Shown: positions 34,717-43,466, counted from the first letter of the stretch. The stretch is DNA of 58,436 bases from Bacillota bacterium (GCA_017397825.1 JAFQHT010000065.1:1-58436); one strand, 5' to 3'. The notes: generated by a model not told the origin, from the sequence alone. Made by a program: numbers and translations.

Positions 34717-34734
34717 TTTCAGTTCTCCTTTCTG

Positions 34735-35124
34735 CTATTTAAGCTTAACCAGCACTTCGTCGCCGGCTGCTTTTTCTGTTGTACCGAAACCAACAATTGT
34801 TGCTACTGCGCCTGTTGCGCCCGTAACTTTCATGCCGTCGGTGTGGATGTTTACTTTGTCTCCAACCACAAGCGCACTGCCCGCTGCTGCAAGCTGTGCT
34901 GAAAATGTCATGTCGTCAGTAATTCTGATTGCATGCACACTTTCGCCTTCAGCGCCTGTCTTTTTGCCATAACAGATATGTGTCGGCACTGTAGTACCTG
35001 TTGCAACTGCCGCTGCCCCATCTGTGATTACCAGGCACTGGCCAGGAACGTATTCTGTACCTGCTGCGCATGGAAGTTCTACTACTGGCGGCTGTGCTAA
35101 AATTGAACTCTGATGTAATTTCAT
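34735..35124 (-). CDS. Head decoration protein, probable
   Basis: 129 residues, predicted beta-barrel with many Ala, Gly, Thr and Val, beginning with the short extended arm MKLHQSSILAQPP. This looks like trimeric capsid-stabilising decoration proteins placed just before the coat gene. Start and previous stop overlap (TAATG). Confidence 0.65.
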   Translation of the reverse strand: MKLHQSSILAQPPVVELPCAAGTEYVPGQCLVITDGAAAVATGTTVPTHICYGKKTGAEGESVHAIRITDDMTFSAQLAAAGSALVVGDKVNIHTDGMKVTGATGAVATIVGFGTTEKAAGDEVLVKLK

Positions 35125-35261
35125 TACTTTTTACCTCCCTTTCCGGTTCTAAGGTCATCACCTTTAGTTACCTTGCCGGATTTGCCTTTTTCGCTCTTGA
35201 AAACAGGTTCTACAATCTGGCTGCCTTTTCCGCTGATTTTTCCTGCATATGTCTTTTTCAT
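35124..35261 (-). CDS. Small basic protein (45 aa) in head operon
   Basis: A short gene, below common ORF cut-offs: MKKTYAGKISGKGSQIV to RTGKGGKK. It is preceded by GGAAGGAG lying in the scaffold stop region and couples to the decoration gene by TAATG. About a third of residues are Lys or Gly, so it may bind DNA or scaffold. Not recognised. Confidence 0.65.
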   Translation of the reverse strand: MKKTYAGKISGKGSQIVEPVFKSEKGKSGKVTKGDDLRTGKGGKK

Positions 35262-35267
35262 AATTTT

Positions 35268-36098
35268 TTACTCCTTCCCGCCAGACACTTTCTTGAAAAG
35301 TCTTGCAAGCTCTTTATCGCTTACATCTCCAAAAAGTGCTCTGCACATCTCTTTTTCGTCTCTTGACATTGTTAATGCATTGCTGCCGTTGCCGTTGCCG
35401 TTGGTCTGCATGATATGCGCCTTAGTATCTGGCTTTGCGATGCGCGCCTGGCTTTGGCCTGCCGGATGCAGTATCATATAAGCTTTGTCAATATGCATTC
35501 CGCTCTTGATAAGTGCGTCAAATGCTTCCTGCTTGTCCCCCAGATTCTTCAGGTCTGCAACTGACTTGATATCAGGGTTTATTGCCTGAATGTTTCTGAG
35601 TTCCTGTTTGATGGTGTTTTCTGCCTGCTGACGCATGATGCCTTGCATCATAGCGTTTGCCTGCTGTACCATCGGATGGTTTACAACTGCCTGGTTGAGT
35701 GCCTCGTTTTGTGCAGCTCTTTCGTCTGCAATCTCTTCAGCGCTTCTTCCAGTTGCTTTTGCCACCAACATGTCTGCAATTTCCTGCGGCTTGCCTTCGT
35801 AACCGTAGGCTTTAAGTGCGCCAAGGATAATATTCAGATCTGTATTGGCAGTGTCTCTTTCGGCTTCGGCTCTTCTGGCCTGCGCTTCCGCTGCCTTTCT
35901 GGCATTGGCAGCTGCATGATTTTCTTCCGGTGACTGCTGATGGGGTGCGATTCCATCTGATAACTGGTCTTCGGGCTGCAGCTCCTCAAACTCGTTATCT
36001 CCTTCGTCTGTAGCTCCACCGTCTCCCTGGTCCACGACACCAGCCTGCGATTCGTCTTCGAATTCCTCTTCAAATAAATCGTTATAAAAATCTTCCAT
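35268..36098 (-). CDS. Scaffolding protein
   Basis: 276 residues: a very acidic N-terminus (FEEEFEDE), an Ala/Arg/Glu coiled coil (60-100), a helical core rich in Gln and Met, and a basic C-terminal helix (ELARLFKKVSGGKE) that would bind the coat. Composition and position between portal and capsid genes identify it as the assembly scaffold. Confidence 0.8.
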   Translation of the reverse strand: MEDFYNDLFEEEFEDESQAGVVDQGDGGATDEGDNEFEELQPEDQLSDGIAPHQQSPEENHAAANARKAAEAQARRAEAERDTANTDLNIILGALKAYGYEGKPQEIADMLVAKATGRSAEEIADERAAQNEALNQAVVNHPMVQQANAMMQGIMRQQAENTIKQELRNIQAINPDIKSVADLKNLGDKQEAFDALIKSGMHIDKAYMILHPAGQSQARIAKPDTKAHIMQTNGNGNGSNALTMSRDEKEMCRALFGDVSDKELARLFKKVSGGKE

Positions 36099-36192
36099 CT
36101 CTTTTTTCCTTTCGTTTTAAAATACTAAAAAAGGGCCTTTCGGCCCGCTTGTTTCCGGCAGTTTGCTTGCGCCGGACAAGATATATAAAAAA

Positions 36193-36390
36193 CTAGGAGG
36201 ACAAATTCTGTTTTTCGATGATTTCACTTTCATCGAAAATGTTTATGAGTCTTTCTCCAACCTCTTTTTTATAGCTATTGCAGTTTGGATTGTTGCAGAC
36301 GTAAAGCTGTCTCCAGTATGCCTTTTCGCCATCTTTTACAGGTCTTCCGTCCACAATCATAAGTTCATTGTTACATTGCGAGCATTTCAT
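36193..36390 (-). CDS. Small zinc-ribbon protein
   Basis: 65 residues from ATG at 36390 (AAGGAG upstream); an earlier TTG in frame is less likely. Two cysteine pairs, CSQCN near residue 3 and CNNPNCNS near 33, form a zinc ribbon. Its start overlaps the last codons of the portal gene. Such small ribbons occur in Bacillota phage head operons with no known role. Confidence 0.7.
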   Translation of the reverse strand: MKCSQCNNELMIVDGRPVKDGEKAYWRQLYVCNNPNCNSYKKEVGERLINIFDESEIIEKQNLSS

Positions 36391-38389
36391 CTTCAACCTC
36401 TCCTTCCGGTTCTCCTATTGTTGCTCCTGCAGGTGGCATCCCCTGAGGCGCGCCCTGTATCATTTCTGCCTGCTGCTGCATCATGGTCTGCTGGGCTTGC
36501 ATCATAGCCTGCTGCTGAGCTTTCAGTTCTTCAACTTTCTTGGTCCAGCGACTTACTTGGCGTTTTGCGTTAGGATAGTTCATAGACTCTCTGTCTTTCC
36601 AGAACGTCAGTATTGTTTCAGGATCCTGCGGATTTCCGTAAAGTCCTGCGCTGAAGTCCGCCTGCATTGCCTCAAGGCAGGCCTGGCGGTTTTCTGCGAT
36701 GCTTCCCGTCGGGTCAATGGTTATAATGAACTGATTGTTGTAATACCAGTTTCCGAATTCATCTTGTTCAAGGAAGTCGTATCTGTTGAACACAATATCT
36801 TCGTCATTGCCGGTATCGTCCTGATATGGATAATTGCGCGGCTCATCCATGTACGCAAGCGCAAATTCCATCATGGAATAGTAAAGCTGCTGGTAGAAGT
36901 TATTCTTCATTACAATCTTCGAGGACTGACGGGCCTGCGCTCTCATAATCTGAGCTTCTTTTGCTCTTCCGGAAGTTGCTGTTGTGTCAGGCTTTCCTTG
37001 AGAACTGTCATTGATTCCAAGCATTGACTTCGCCCACAGATAAAGTTTGTCTATCATGGCTATGTCGCGGCTTACATCAAATCCGAGGTCGAGCGCTTTA
37101 AGTGCAGCCAGTTCGTCCATGCTGTCAACTTCCAGGATTTGAAGACCATTGCTGAACGAAAAGTCCGTGCGTTTGAGTTTTGCCAGCACCTGGCCATTTG
37201 CTTCAGTTTTTGCTACGGCCTTAGTTGTCAGTTTATTAGCTTTGTCCTGAGCCTCTGCAATCATTTCAACGTCGCTGTCACCGAATACCTTTCGGGACGC
37301 TGATACGTTTTTTCTGATGCACGCAGGGTATCTGCCAGGGACATAATACGGGATTTTTGTTGGTATTTTGTACGCCTGCGGCCGAGTTACTGTCTGCTGA
37401 CGGTCTCCAATCGGATTCATATACTCGTCAAAAATCATTTCGTAAACCGGTTCTTCAATGCCTGTGAACGGATTTATTTCTGTAACCGGCACTTCCACAT
37501 CCTGGTACAGGTATTCTCCATTCTCTGCTCTGGCGTAATCCATAGCCGGGATAATCCTTCCGTCGCTCAGAGTAATGTCTTCTTCAAGTTCCTCATAATC
37601 CATGGAGAGCAGTTTCCATTCCTTTCCCCCGCAGGAACATACCTTTTCCCCTGCCGGCTGAGGAAGTCCACAGCGGCTGCATGCATACCTTGCACGAGCA
37701 AAATATTCTTCGTTGTCAATAAGCTCCGTATCTCCTACGAAGCTATAAACGCCGATTCCACCTTTGCCATTCTTATAAAAGCACCATACCTGAGTAACAG
37801 TATCGTCTGTGCTGTCCTCTTCAGTACGCATAACATCTACGCTTTCATCGGAAACATCGATGCCGTACAGCCTTTTGATGTGTTCCTTGGTATCTTCGAA
37901 GTCCAGAAAGAAGTAATCCATTCTCTCCAGCTCGTAAATACCTTCCTGCGGCGTAAATCTGGTAGGTTCGATGAGTCTGATGTCGATGTCGCCCACGCTG
38001 TTGTGCGTCTTGATGGAGTTATTCCACTCTACAAGCGCAATATCACCGCCCATGATTTTTGTTGTTCTTTCATCGATGTCGTTAAGCGGCTCCAGGTTGA
38101 TTCGCTTCACCTCGTTCATGAGCATTGCCTCGATAGTTCTGGCCAGCTTAATGTTGCGCTCATTCTTGATGGTCGGCTCAACTTTCGGCAGCGGTATCGT
38201 TGAATCTACTGCCGACTCGATAAGTTCTTTTGTAAAATTGTAGATGCAAACTACATCGCTCCCTTTTACGGGCTGCAGCTTGCCGTCATACTGCAGCTGA
38301 TTATCCTGCATCTTCTTTCTGATTTCTTCGTACAGATCCACAGATCTTCTGTATTGGTCCTGCCAGAAACTGAGTTTTTCTTTATCCAT
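36371..38389 (-). CDS. Portal protein with a zinc-ribbon insertion
   Basis: 672 residues. Size, position after TerL and the helical stem region (430-520, with a SQGKPDTTATSGRAKEAQ loop followed by NNFYQQLYYSMMEFALAYM) indicate a podovirus-type portal. Residues 237-253 (Cys237, Cys240, Cys251, Cys253) form a zinc ribbon that is not part of the standard fold. The C-terminus is a Met/Gln-rich helix (QQQAMMQAQQTMMQ) like the barrel of P22-type portals. Confidence 0.8.
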   Translation of the reverse strand: MDKEKLSFWQDQYRRSVDLYEEIRKKMQDNQLQYDGKLQPVKGSDVVCIYNFTKELIESAVDSTIPLPKVEPTIKNERNIKLARTIEAMLMNEVKRINLEPLNDIDERTTKIMGGDIALVEWNNSIKTHNSVGDIDIRLIEPTRFTPQEGIYELERMDYFFLDFEDTKEHIKRLYGIDVSDESVDVMRTEEDSTDDTVTQVWCFYKNGKGGIGVYSFVGDTELIDNEEYFARARYACSRCGLPQPAGEKVCSCGGKEWKLLSMDYEELEEDITLSDGRIIPAMDYARAENGEYLYQDVEVPVTEINPFTGIEEPVYEMIFDEYMNPIGDRQQTVTRPQAYKIPTKIPYYVPGRYPACIRKNVSASRKVFGDSDVEMIAEAQDKANKLTTKAVAKTEANGQVLAKLKRTDFSFSNGLQILEVDSMDELAALKALDLGFDVSRDIAMIDKLYLWAKSMLGINDSSQGKPDTTATSGRAKEAQIMRAQARQSSKIVMKNNFYQQLYYSMMEFALAYMDEPRNYPYQDDTGNDEDIVFNRYDFLEQDEFGNWYYNNQFIITIDPTGSIAENRQACLEAMQADFSAGLYGNPQDPETILTFWKDRESMNYPNAKRQVSRWTKKVEELKAQQQAMMQAQQTMMQQQAEMIQGAPQGMPPAGATIGEPEGEVEDEMLAM

Positions 38390-38398
38390 CTCTTCTCC

Positions 38399-40225
38399 TT
38401 AAGGTTCTCCCCAGGCTGCAATCATCATTGCGCGTTCCTGTGGGCTTGCTTTTTTATAATCTTCAAGCATATCAGAAGTATAGTGTGATTGCTTGCCGCT
38501 GTTTATAGTTCTGCGCTGCTGCTCTCGTATCTGGCTGGCAATCATTTCCGAAAATAGGAGGTCGTCATGTTTTCCGGAGATTGCATCGGGCCGGCCGTTA
38601 TCATCATACACAAACGTGAGCATTTCCTGCAGCGTAGGTATGTCGTTTATGAGGTCGATATTGTTCAGCACCAAATCCGCTTCCTTGTCGATAATGAGAG
38701 GCCGCGTATTTCCGTCTGTCTTCCAGCCATATTTTTCTTCGTGCTTCTTGGTGTATGTGTCGTACTTTCTCCGTACATACTGATTCGGGTATCTCAGGCG
38801 CTGAAGCTCTTCCACAGGCCCGGTATTAAAGTTGATTTCAATACCTATGAGCGCGGTATTGTAATAAATCCCCGCACAGTACACCTGGTATGTATACGGA
38901 TATGATGTCATGACGTCAAGATTCATTGACATTGCGCGTTTTCCTGTGACGTTGTTAATCACAGTCATTGCATAAGAGTCATTTCCTTCGCCTTTAGTGT
39001 CACCGCCAATTACATACGGCACTTTCTCCTGAGCGGTTTCGTAAAGTCGTGCCCAGTTTTTCTCCTTACTTTCCACGAATTTGATGCTCTCATTGATTAT
39101 CTCATCCTTGGTTTCAGGGTTTTTCCATTTAAAATCGAAATATCCTTCCTTGTACGGCTCTTTTTCGTATTTTCCCCTCAGATAGTCAATGCGGCGCACT
39201 ATATTGTCTGCATTGAATACCGGACGGCCTGACATTAAAAAGGCCTCTTCAGCTGTGCATGGATATTCCTGCTTTATCTTCTCTTTGTCAGTGTAGCTTT
39301 CGTATGTCTTGAAGTACCAATATACCTGTTCTTTGGTTAGCCCTTTTGCAAGAAGCCACCTGAGACGTTCCGAAATCCACTCCTGACCGTTTTTTATAAG
39401 GTCGTCGAATCTTTCTTCATGTGCCTTGCTTTCAAAGCTCTGGGTGTATTCTGCGGTACGATACCACTCATAAAAGCAGTTGATGTATACTCCGCTGTCC
39501 CACATATCCTTGAAGTCGTTGAATCCGTTCGGCGTGGTTTCGTATATGGAAATGCAGTCACCGGTCATCGCCGGCATTATAGCTGACTGCAGGTCGCTCA
39601 TCGGTACCTGCCAGAAAGCTGCTTCGCTTCCATGGAAGAAGTTGATAGTTCGGCTTCGGCCGACATTCTTAGTCGCTGTTGCGACTTCCCAAGAAGAATT
39701 GAGCTTCGAGAATCTCAATTCTTTCTTGTTGTTGAATTTTTCCGTTGGTCTGAGACATTCCGGAAGCTGAGAGTGCGGGTATTTAGCCTTGTTTTCAAAA
39801 ATCGTGGTTGCGTTTTCTGTCTGGTCTGCCAAGGTGAATCCTTCAAAGTTTTTCTGCAGCATCGAGCATGCCAGCTGGTATGCTGTTATTAGGCTGGTAA
39901 ACCCCTGCTGCCTGCCTTTAAGAATTAAAAAGGCAAGCTTTGCACGCTTGCCCTCCTGGTATTCACTCTTTGCTTTATTGAGCCGGCTTATGAAGTCGTT
40001 TTGCACCTCATTCAAGAAGAACGGCACAACCTGTTTCTTCTTGTTTACAATTACGAAAAACAGCTCAATGAAAAGCTCAGGGTTCAGATAAATCTCATGG
40101 CGCAGATCTGCGCTGAAAATGAGCTTTTCTGCTGCCAGCTCTCTGAACTGCCGGTCTTTTTCGATATTCTCATTTGCGTTCCAGACGTTCTTCCTCCACT
40201 CTATTAGATATTTTACGGTTTCCAT
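38399..40225 (-). CDS. terL: Terminase large subunit
   Basis: 608 residues with ATPase and nuclease parts. Walker A is the unusual GRQQGFTS (104-111) with Phe where Lys is common, a known variation in some TerL lineages. The Walker B-like FFHGSEAAFW lies near 195 and coupling motif ETTPNGF near 230. The RNase H-like nuclease begins VIGGDTKGEGNDSYA near 410. It packages DNA into the prohead through the portal. It overlaps TerS by 13 bases. Confidence 0.9.
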   Translation of the reverse strand: METVKYLIEWRKNVWNANENIEKDRQFRELAAEKLIFSADLRHEIYLNPELFIELFFVIVNKKKQVVPFFLNEVQNDFISRLNKAKSEYQEGKRAKLAFLILKGRQQGFTSLITAYQLACSMLQKNFEGFTLADQTENATTIFENKAKYPHSQLPECLRPTEKFNNKKELRFSKLNSSWEVATATKNVGRSRTINFFHGSEAAFWQVPMSDLQSAIMPAMTGDCISIYETTPNGFNDFKDMWDSGVYINCFYEWYRTAEYTQSFESKAHEERFDDLIKNGQEWISERLRWLLAKGLTKEQVYWYFKTYESYTDKEKIKQEYPCTAEEAFLMSGRPVFNADNIVRRIDYLRGKYEKEPYKEGYFDFKWKNPETKDEIINESIKFVESKEKNWARLYETAQEKVPYVIGGDTKGEGNDSYAMTVINNVTGKRAMSMNLDVMTSYPYTYQVYCAGIYYNTALIGIEINFNTGPVEELQRLRYPNQYVRRKYDTYTKKHEEKYGWKTDGNTRPLIIDKEADLVLNNIDLINDIPTLQEMLTFVYDDNGRPDAISGKHDDLLFSEMIASQIREQQRRTINSGKQSHYTSDMLEDYKKASPQERAMMIAAWGEP

Positions 40226-40641
40226 TCGTCAAAATCCTCAAGCTTTTTAATTTCTACGTCTGTCTTAATTTCCTGCTTGTTTTTGAATTTATCAGGCATC
40301 ATGTTGGTGAGCCAGAACTGGCCAGCTGAAACATCAGGCGGTACAACCTTTTCAACTTTCTTTGTGACTACCATCTTCCCGTCTACCAGTTCTTTTGTGG
40401 TTTCAGTATATCTGTAGCCTGTGACTTTTCTGTAAAAGGCGCCAACGGCTTCGAGATTTGTCTGCACAAGGTTTGCTGTGAGCGCTCCCTGCAGTGCCGC
40501 ATGTTGTTTTACATAGTTTCTGAAACTACTGTATGCTACACCTAAAGCTTTTGCGATTTCTTTCTGAGTGCCACCCATTGCGGCCATCTCTTCGATTTCT
40601 TTAAGGTGCGGTTCTACATGTGTTTCGTATTTTCCTGCCAT
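40213..40641 (-). CDS. terS: Terminase small subunit
   Basis: 142 residues. Residues 10-45 (KEIEEMAAMGGTQKEIAKALGVAYSSFRNYVKQH) form a helix-turn-helix, followed by a central helical domain and the TNMMPDKFKNK motif typical of small subunits. It should recognise the packaging site; a CG-rich GT-repeat lies just upstream at 40668-40698. Start preceded by AAGGAGG. Confidence 0.83.
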   Translation of the reverse strand: MAGKYETHVEPHLKEIEEMAAMGGTQKEIAKALGVAYSSFRNYVKQHAALQGALTANLVQTNLEAVGAFYRKVTGYRYTETTKELVDGKMVVTKKVEKVVPPDVSAGQFWLTNMMPDKFKNKQEIKTDVEIKKLEDFDEWKP

Positions 40642-40667
40642 CGCTGCCTCCTTTCTGCATACAATGT

Positions 40668-40698
40668 ATCGCGCGTGCGTGTGCGTGCGTCATGCGCA
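40668..40698. other. GCGTGC repeats upstream of terS, candidate packaging site
   Basis: A 31-bp alternating purine-pyrimidine tract with several GCGTGC/GTGCGT units lies between the terminator and terS. Small terminase often binds repeats near its own gene. No other proof. Confidence 0.3.
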
Positions 40699-40729
40699 TA
40701 GTGCCAAAAGTGCCAAGTCTGCCAACGAA

Positions 40730-40753
40730 AAAGACGCCGCAAGGGGCGTCTTT
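40730..40753. terminator. Terminator between late regulator and terminase genes
   Basis: GACGCC (40733-40738) and GGCGTC (40745-40750) pair around GCAAGG... with flanking A and T runs, and T-run on both strands. It separates the early operon from late genes. Confidence 0.8.
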
Positions 40754-40842
40754 AAAGGGACGTTATGGACTTTTCAGCTCACCGGGAAGACTTTTCCCAA
40801 TATCATAATATCACAACCCATCCGAACAAAACGAACAAGTTT

Positions 40843-41259
40843 TTATTTTGGCTGTTTTTTTTCGGGGGGAAATGCTCGGTCGAATCTCATGCGCACTCCG
40901 TCTGCGGTATTTCCTCCTCCGATTTCCTTTGCGACCTGGGGCCAGCTCATGCAGCTGACACACCGGTAAAATATAATCTGACGCAGCAGGCTGTCTTCTA
41001 CGGAGTCTATGAAGATTATAATTTTTTTACGTAACAGCTGTACTTCTGCGAGGCGTCCTTCAATAATCATTTCGAGGTCGGCAGCTTTTATTCCCATATT
41101 TTCTACGGCAGAGTTGAACGCACCCTGGCTTCTTCCACCCTGTATGTATGTAGGCTGCGCTTTTGCCCGGCTTTCCTCTTCAAGCTCGGCAAGCGTTCTT
41201 TTCCACATTTTAATCTCAGAATTAAGATGCCTTATCTGATAAAGTTCTTTCCTGGTCAT
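40843..41259 (-). CDS. Late-gene regulator, sigma-region-4/ArpU-like
   Basis: 138 residues from ATG at 41259 (AAAGGA upstream). The C-terminal part (LRQIIFYRCVSCMSWPQVAKEIG, then GVRMRFDRAF) is a helix-turn-helix of the sigma-70 region-4 type used by DUF1492/ArpU/RinA-like phage activators. The last early gene before terminase is the standard position, so it probably switches on late transcription. Confidence 0.75.
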   Translation of the reverse strand: MTRKELYQIRHLNSEIKMWKRTLAELEEESRAKAQPTYIQGGRSQGAFNSAVENMGIKAADLEMIIEGRLAEVQLLRKKIIIFIDSVEDSLLRQIIFYRCVSCMSWPQVAKEIGGGNTADGVRMRFDRAFPPEKKQPK

Positions 41260-41289
41260 TGTTTTTCCTTTCTGCAAGCCAAACAAGGC

Positions 41290-42084
41290 CTAAATGTATA
41301 GGCCCAGCTGCTCCTCTTCATAATTGATTCGGAAGTATTCCCTTCCTGAAATGGTCTTGCCGGCCAGCCAGCTGAGGTCTTTTGGCTCACCGTCAGTAAC
41401 CATCATATATTCCAGATGCTCCAGTCCTGTAACCGGATGCTCATATCTTCTTTCGTAGTCTATGTAATAACCTTCTTCAGGCTGAGGTTCTTCGAACAGC
41501 TCTGATGGGTCAACTTCAACTCTTGTCACCTGCGGTTTGATAAGGTTTCCGCTGCAGGAGTAACGGCGCTTATATACGCTTCCCTCTTCACGGAAGGTTT
41601 TCTGTGTCTCTTTGATAAGGTACTCGGCAAGTTTAGAATACTGGCCGGATTCGTCGAGTGCTGTCGTTCTGACATATCCTTTGTCCCATACTCTTGAAAG
41701 AACATCGAGGTCGACTGCACTGATGACTAAGTGATGATGAATTCTTGTATGTTCATATTCTGTTACGGCTATATACTTAAGCTCCTTGCCCTGACCGGTC
41801 AGTTCCTTGCGAAGTTTTCTGATGAAAGTTTCGCGGTCCTTTTTCGCCTGGAGCTTTTCGGGAGCAGTTTCGTATGTAAGAACTACATGCAGGTCTCCGG
41901 GAACAAAGTTTGCGTTCAGTTTCCTGGTAAGTTCCTTGACAGCAAGACGGTCATTGTTTCTCTGCACCTTCTCTGATGTGATATTCATTTTTGGTTTTCT
42001 CTTACCACCATGGCAGCCTGAGGCAACCTTTATGGTAACATCGATTGTTTTGCCCGCCTGGCAGATGTCTTTGTAGACTTTCAT
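41290..42084 (-). CDS. HUH-type rolling-circle replication initiator
   Basis: 264 residues. Motif 1 is DLHVVLTY (64-71), the HUH motif is RIHHHLVIS (114-122), and Tyr residues of motif 3 are in GQYSKLAEYLIKET (Tyr149, Tyr155). This is the order of the G2P/ORF2-type Rep that nicks and joins DNA at rolling-circle origins of microviruses, filamentous phages and plasmids. In this dsDNA prophage it takes the place where replication proteins are expected, and no primase, helicase or polymerase is visible. A 9-bp perfect hairpin about 100 bp upstream may be the nick site. Confidence 0.82.
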   Translation of the reverse strand: MKVYKDICQAGKTIDVTIKVASGCHGGKRKPKMNITSEKVQRNNDRLAVKELTRKLNANFVPGDLHVVLTYETAPEKLQAKKDRETFIRKLRKELTGQGKELKYIAVTEYEHTRIHHHLVISAVDLDVLSRVWDKGYVRTTALDESGQYSKLAEYLIKETQKTFREEGSVYKRRYSCSGNLIKPQVTRVEVDPSELFEEPQPEEGYYIDYERRYEHPVTGLEHLEYMMVTDGEPKDLSWLAGKTISGREYFRINYEEEQLGLYI

Positions 42085-42187
42085 TTTTTCACCATCCGTC
42101 TTGTTAATACTCTAATCAAGTTTTAATGCGCCGACCTGCGCGATGTGTTTCCTTATATATAATGTAGGTTACAGTACCGGTAGGAAC

Positions 42188-42210
42188 GCCTGGGACTGCT
42201 TGTCCCAGGC
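42188..42210. other. 9-bp perfect hairpin, candidate origin or terminator
   Basis: GCCTGGGAC and GTCCCAGGC pair around five bases, right after the stop of the 42222 gene. A palindromic TACCGGTA lies next to it at about 42176-42183. There is no good T run on the minus strand, so it is a weak terminator; its place 100 bp before the HUH Rep gene fits a double-strand origin. Confidence 0.45.
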
Positions 42211-42221
42211 TATTTCTTACC

Positions 42222-42611
42222 TTATAGTGTTGGTATCAGTGCCAGGATTCTCTCCATGACTTTTGGTGTGTAGCCGAATTCGTCAGCTATCTGAATGTTG
42301 CTCCAGCCGGCTTTGCTTAAAGCATTTATCTTTCCGGCATCGATTTCAGCTGCGATTTCTCTGATCTGTTCATCTGAGAGCATGTCCTGTTCTTCTTTTT
42401 TAGGGCGGCGTCCTCTTTTTCGCTTTACCCCCCCCGATGGATTTTCTGGGGATTCTTCTTTTTCCTTTTTATCCGCCAGAATTCGCACTCCTTCGAATGC
42501 TCTCGAAAGATTTATGAGCAGCGGTTCTTCCTGGTTAAGGTTTACTCCGTAAACCGGTTCGCCTTTTTCCATGAGGGTTATGGCTTCTTTGAGCGTAATT
42601 TCCGTGAGCAT
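42222..42611 (-). CDS. Phage protein with basic AT-hook-like linker
   Basis: 129 residues: an N-terminal domain starting LTEITLKEAITLMEKGEPVYG, a basic KRKRGRRPKK linker (62-72), and a C-terminal helix-turn-helix-like part (AKINAL... SNIQIADEFGYTPKVMERI). Probably a DNA-binding regulator. Not recognised further. Confidence 0.65.
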   Translation of the reverse strand: MLTEITLKEAITLMEKGEPVYGVNLNQEEPLLINLSRAFEGVRILADKKEKEESPENPSGGVKRKRGRRPKKEEQDMLSDEQIREIAAEIDAGKINALSKAGWSNIQIADEFGYTPKVMERILALIPTL

Positions 42612-42620
42612 AACTGCCTC

Positions 42621-43109
42621 CTATTCTACAATTTCCCAGTCGTCTGCAAGCATGTCCGTCTGAGAGGCCAGCCAGCCGACACAAACATCTCCATTGGCGG
42701 TTCTCATATCAATGTGTGGAAGGAACTGTGCCGTTCCAGTGTGGTGCATTGCCTCCTCATCGTCCGGAAGAATTCTGGAAGCTTCGTTCACGAGATTTTC
42801 TTTGTCAACCATGCGGCCACTAACTAAGTACAAGTACATCCCCTTGCCGTTCCAACCGTGTCTTGATACCTTGTGCCCCTTTTTCAGAGCTTCAAGCGCG
42901 AGCCCAAACGTCATGTTGCAGCATTCTCTATTGGCTTCTTCGAAGATATTCTTCGGTGACCAGGAAATATATCCATCCGGATAACGTACCAGGTATCCCT
43001 CGTCTGCAGGGTTTTCATCTGCAGGAATAGTCCAGCCTCTGTACTTGTTGTAGTCGCCTCTTGTCATTGGCATAGCTTCAATCTGCTTTGTTCCTATGAA
43101 TCTTTTCAT
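42621..43109 (-). CDS. Tad2-like (DUF2829) anti-Thoeris candidate with extra N-terminal domain
   Basis: 162 residues from ATG at 43109 (GGGAGG upstream). Residues 65-162 match DUF2829: MTFGLALEALKKGHKVSRHGW, KGMYLYLV, HIDMRTANG and WLASQTDMLADDWEIV. The characterised member Tad2 sequesters the cyclic ADPR signal of Thoeris defence. Residues 1-62 form a separate small domain (IGTKQIEAMPMTRGDYN) seen in other phage proteins. An anti-defence role is inferred from the family. Confidence 0.8.
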   Translation of the reverse strand: MKRFIGTKQIEAMPMTRGDYNKYRGWTIPADENPADEGYLVRYPDGYISWSPKNIFEEANRECCNMTFGLALEALKKGHKVSRHGWNGKGMYLYLVSGRMVDKENLVNEASRILPDDEEAMHHTGTAQFLPHIDMRTANGDVCVGWLASQTDMLADDWEIVE

Positions 43110-43111
43110 TT

Positions 43112-43282
43112 TTAACCCTCCCATTCGGGCTGAATCTGCCCGTTTTCTTCCATGTCCTCATAAGCGGCAAGTTTCTCAGCGGCTTCGCTGAATCTGCCGT
43201 TCGGAGTGTAAATTTTAAGTTCCATGCCGTGGTCTGCAACGCAGATCAGGCCGTCAGCTTCTCTACGTGTTATGCGTCCCAT
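43112..43282 (-). CDS. Small phage protein (56 aa)
   Basis: MGRITRREADGLICVADHG to QPEWEG, 56 residues. The sequence is common in Bacillota phages as an uncharacterised short protein with AAEKLAAYEDMEE near the end. It overlaps the previous gene and is two bases from the Tad2-like gene. Confidence 0.7.
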   Translation of the reverse strand: MGRITRREADGLICVADHGMELKIYTPNGRFSEAAEKLAAYEDMEENGQIQPEWEG

Positions 43283-43424
43283 TTTTTCCTCCTTCTATAA
43301 TTAGCGGGTTTGTGTTATTCCAGATTCCGAGAACCGGAACATTCTTACTGTCTATGAGGAGCATCACTTCTGCTTCCTGGTTCGGGAATGCCAGCAGAAC
43401 TTTTACCAGCTCATTAACCTTCAT
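43263..43424 (-). CDS. Small phage protein (53 aa)
   Basis: MKVNELVKVLLAFPNQEAEV to GTHNT, 53 residues. The pattern LLAFPNQEAEVMLLIDS resembles short phage proteins of unknown function. A GGATGGGGAAT... sequence gives a weak ribosome site; the end overlaps the next gene by 20 bases. Confidence 0.65.
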   Translation of the reverse strand: MKVNELVKVLLAFPNQEAEVMLLIDSKNVPVLGIWNNTNPLIIEGGKNGTHNT

Positions 43425-43466
43425 ATTCCCCATCCTCCTTTGTCTTTTTATATTCTACTGCCATAA

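Noticed and set aside
41290..42084. HUH Rep as part of an inserted plasmid or microvirus
   Set aside because: No plasmid or microvirus genes and no insertion borders; the gene fits the operon spacing of the phage.
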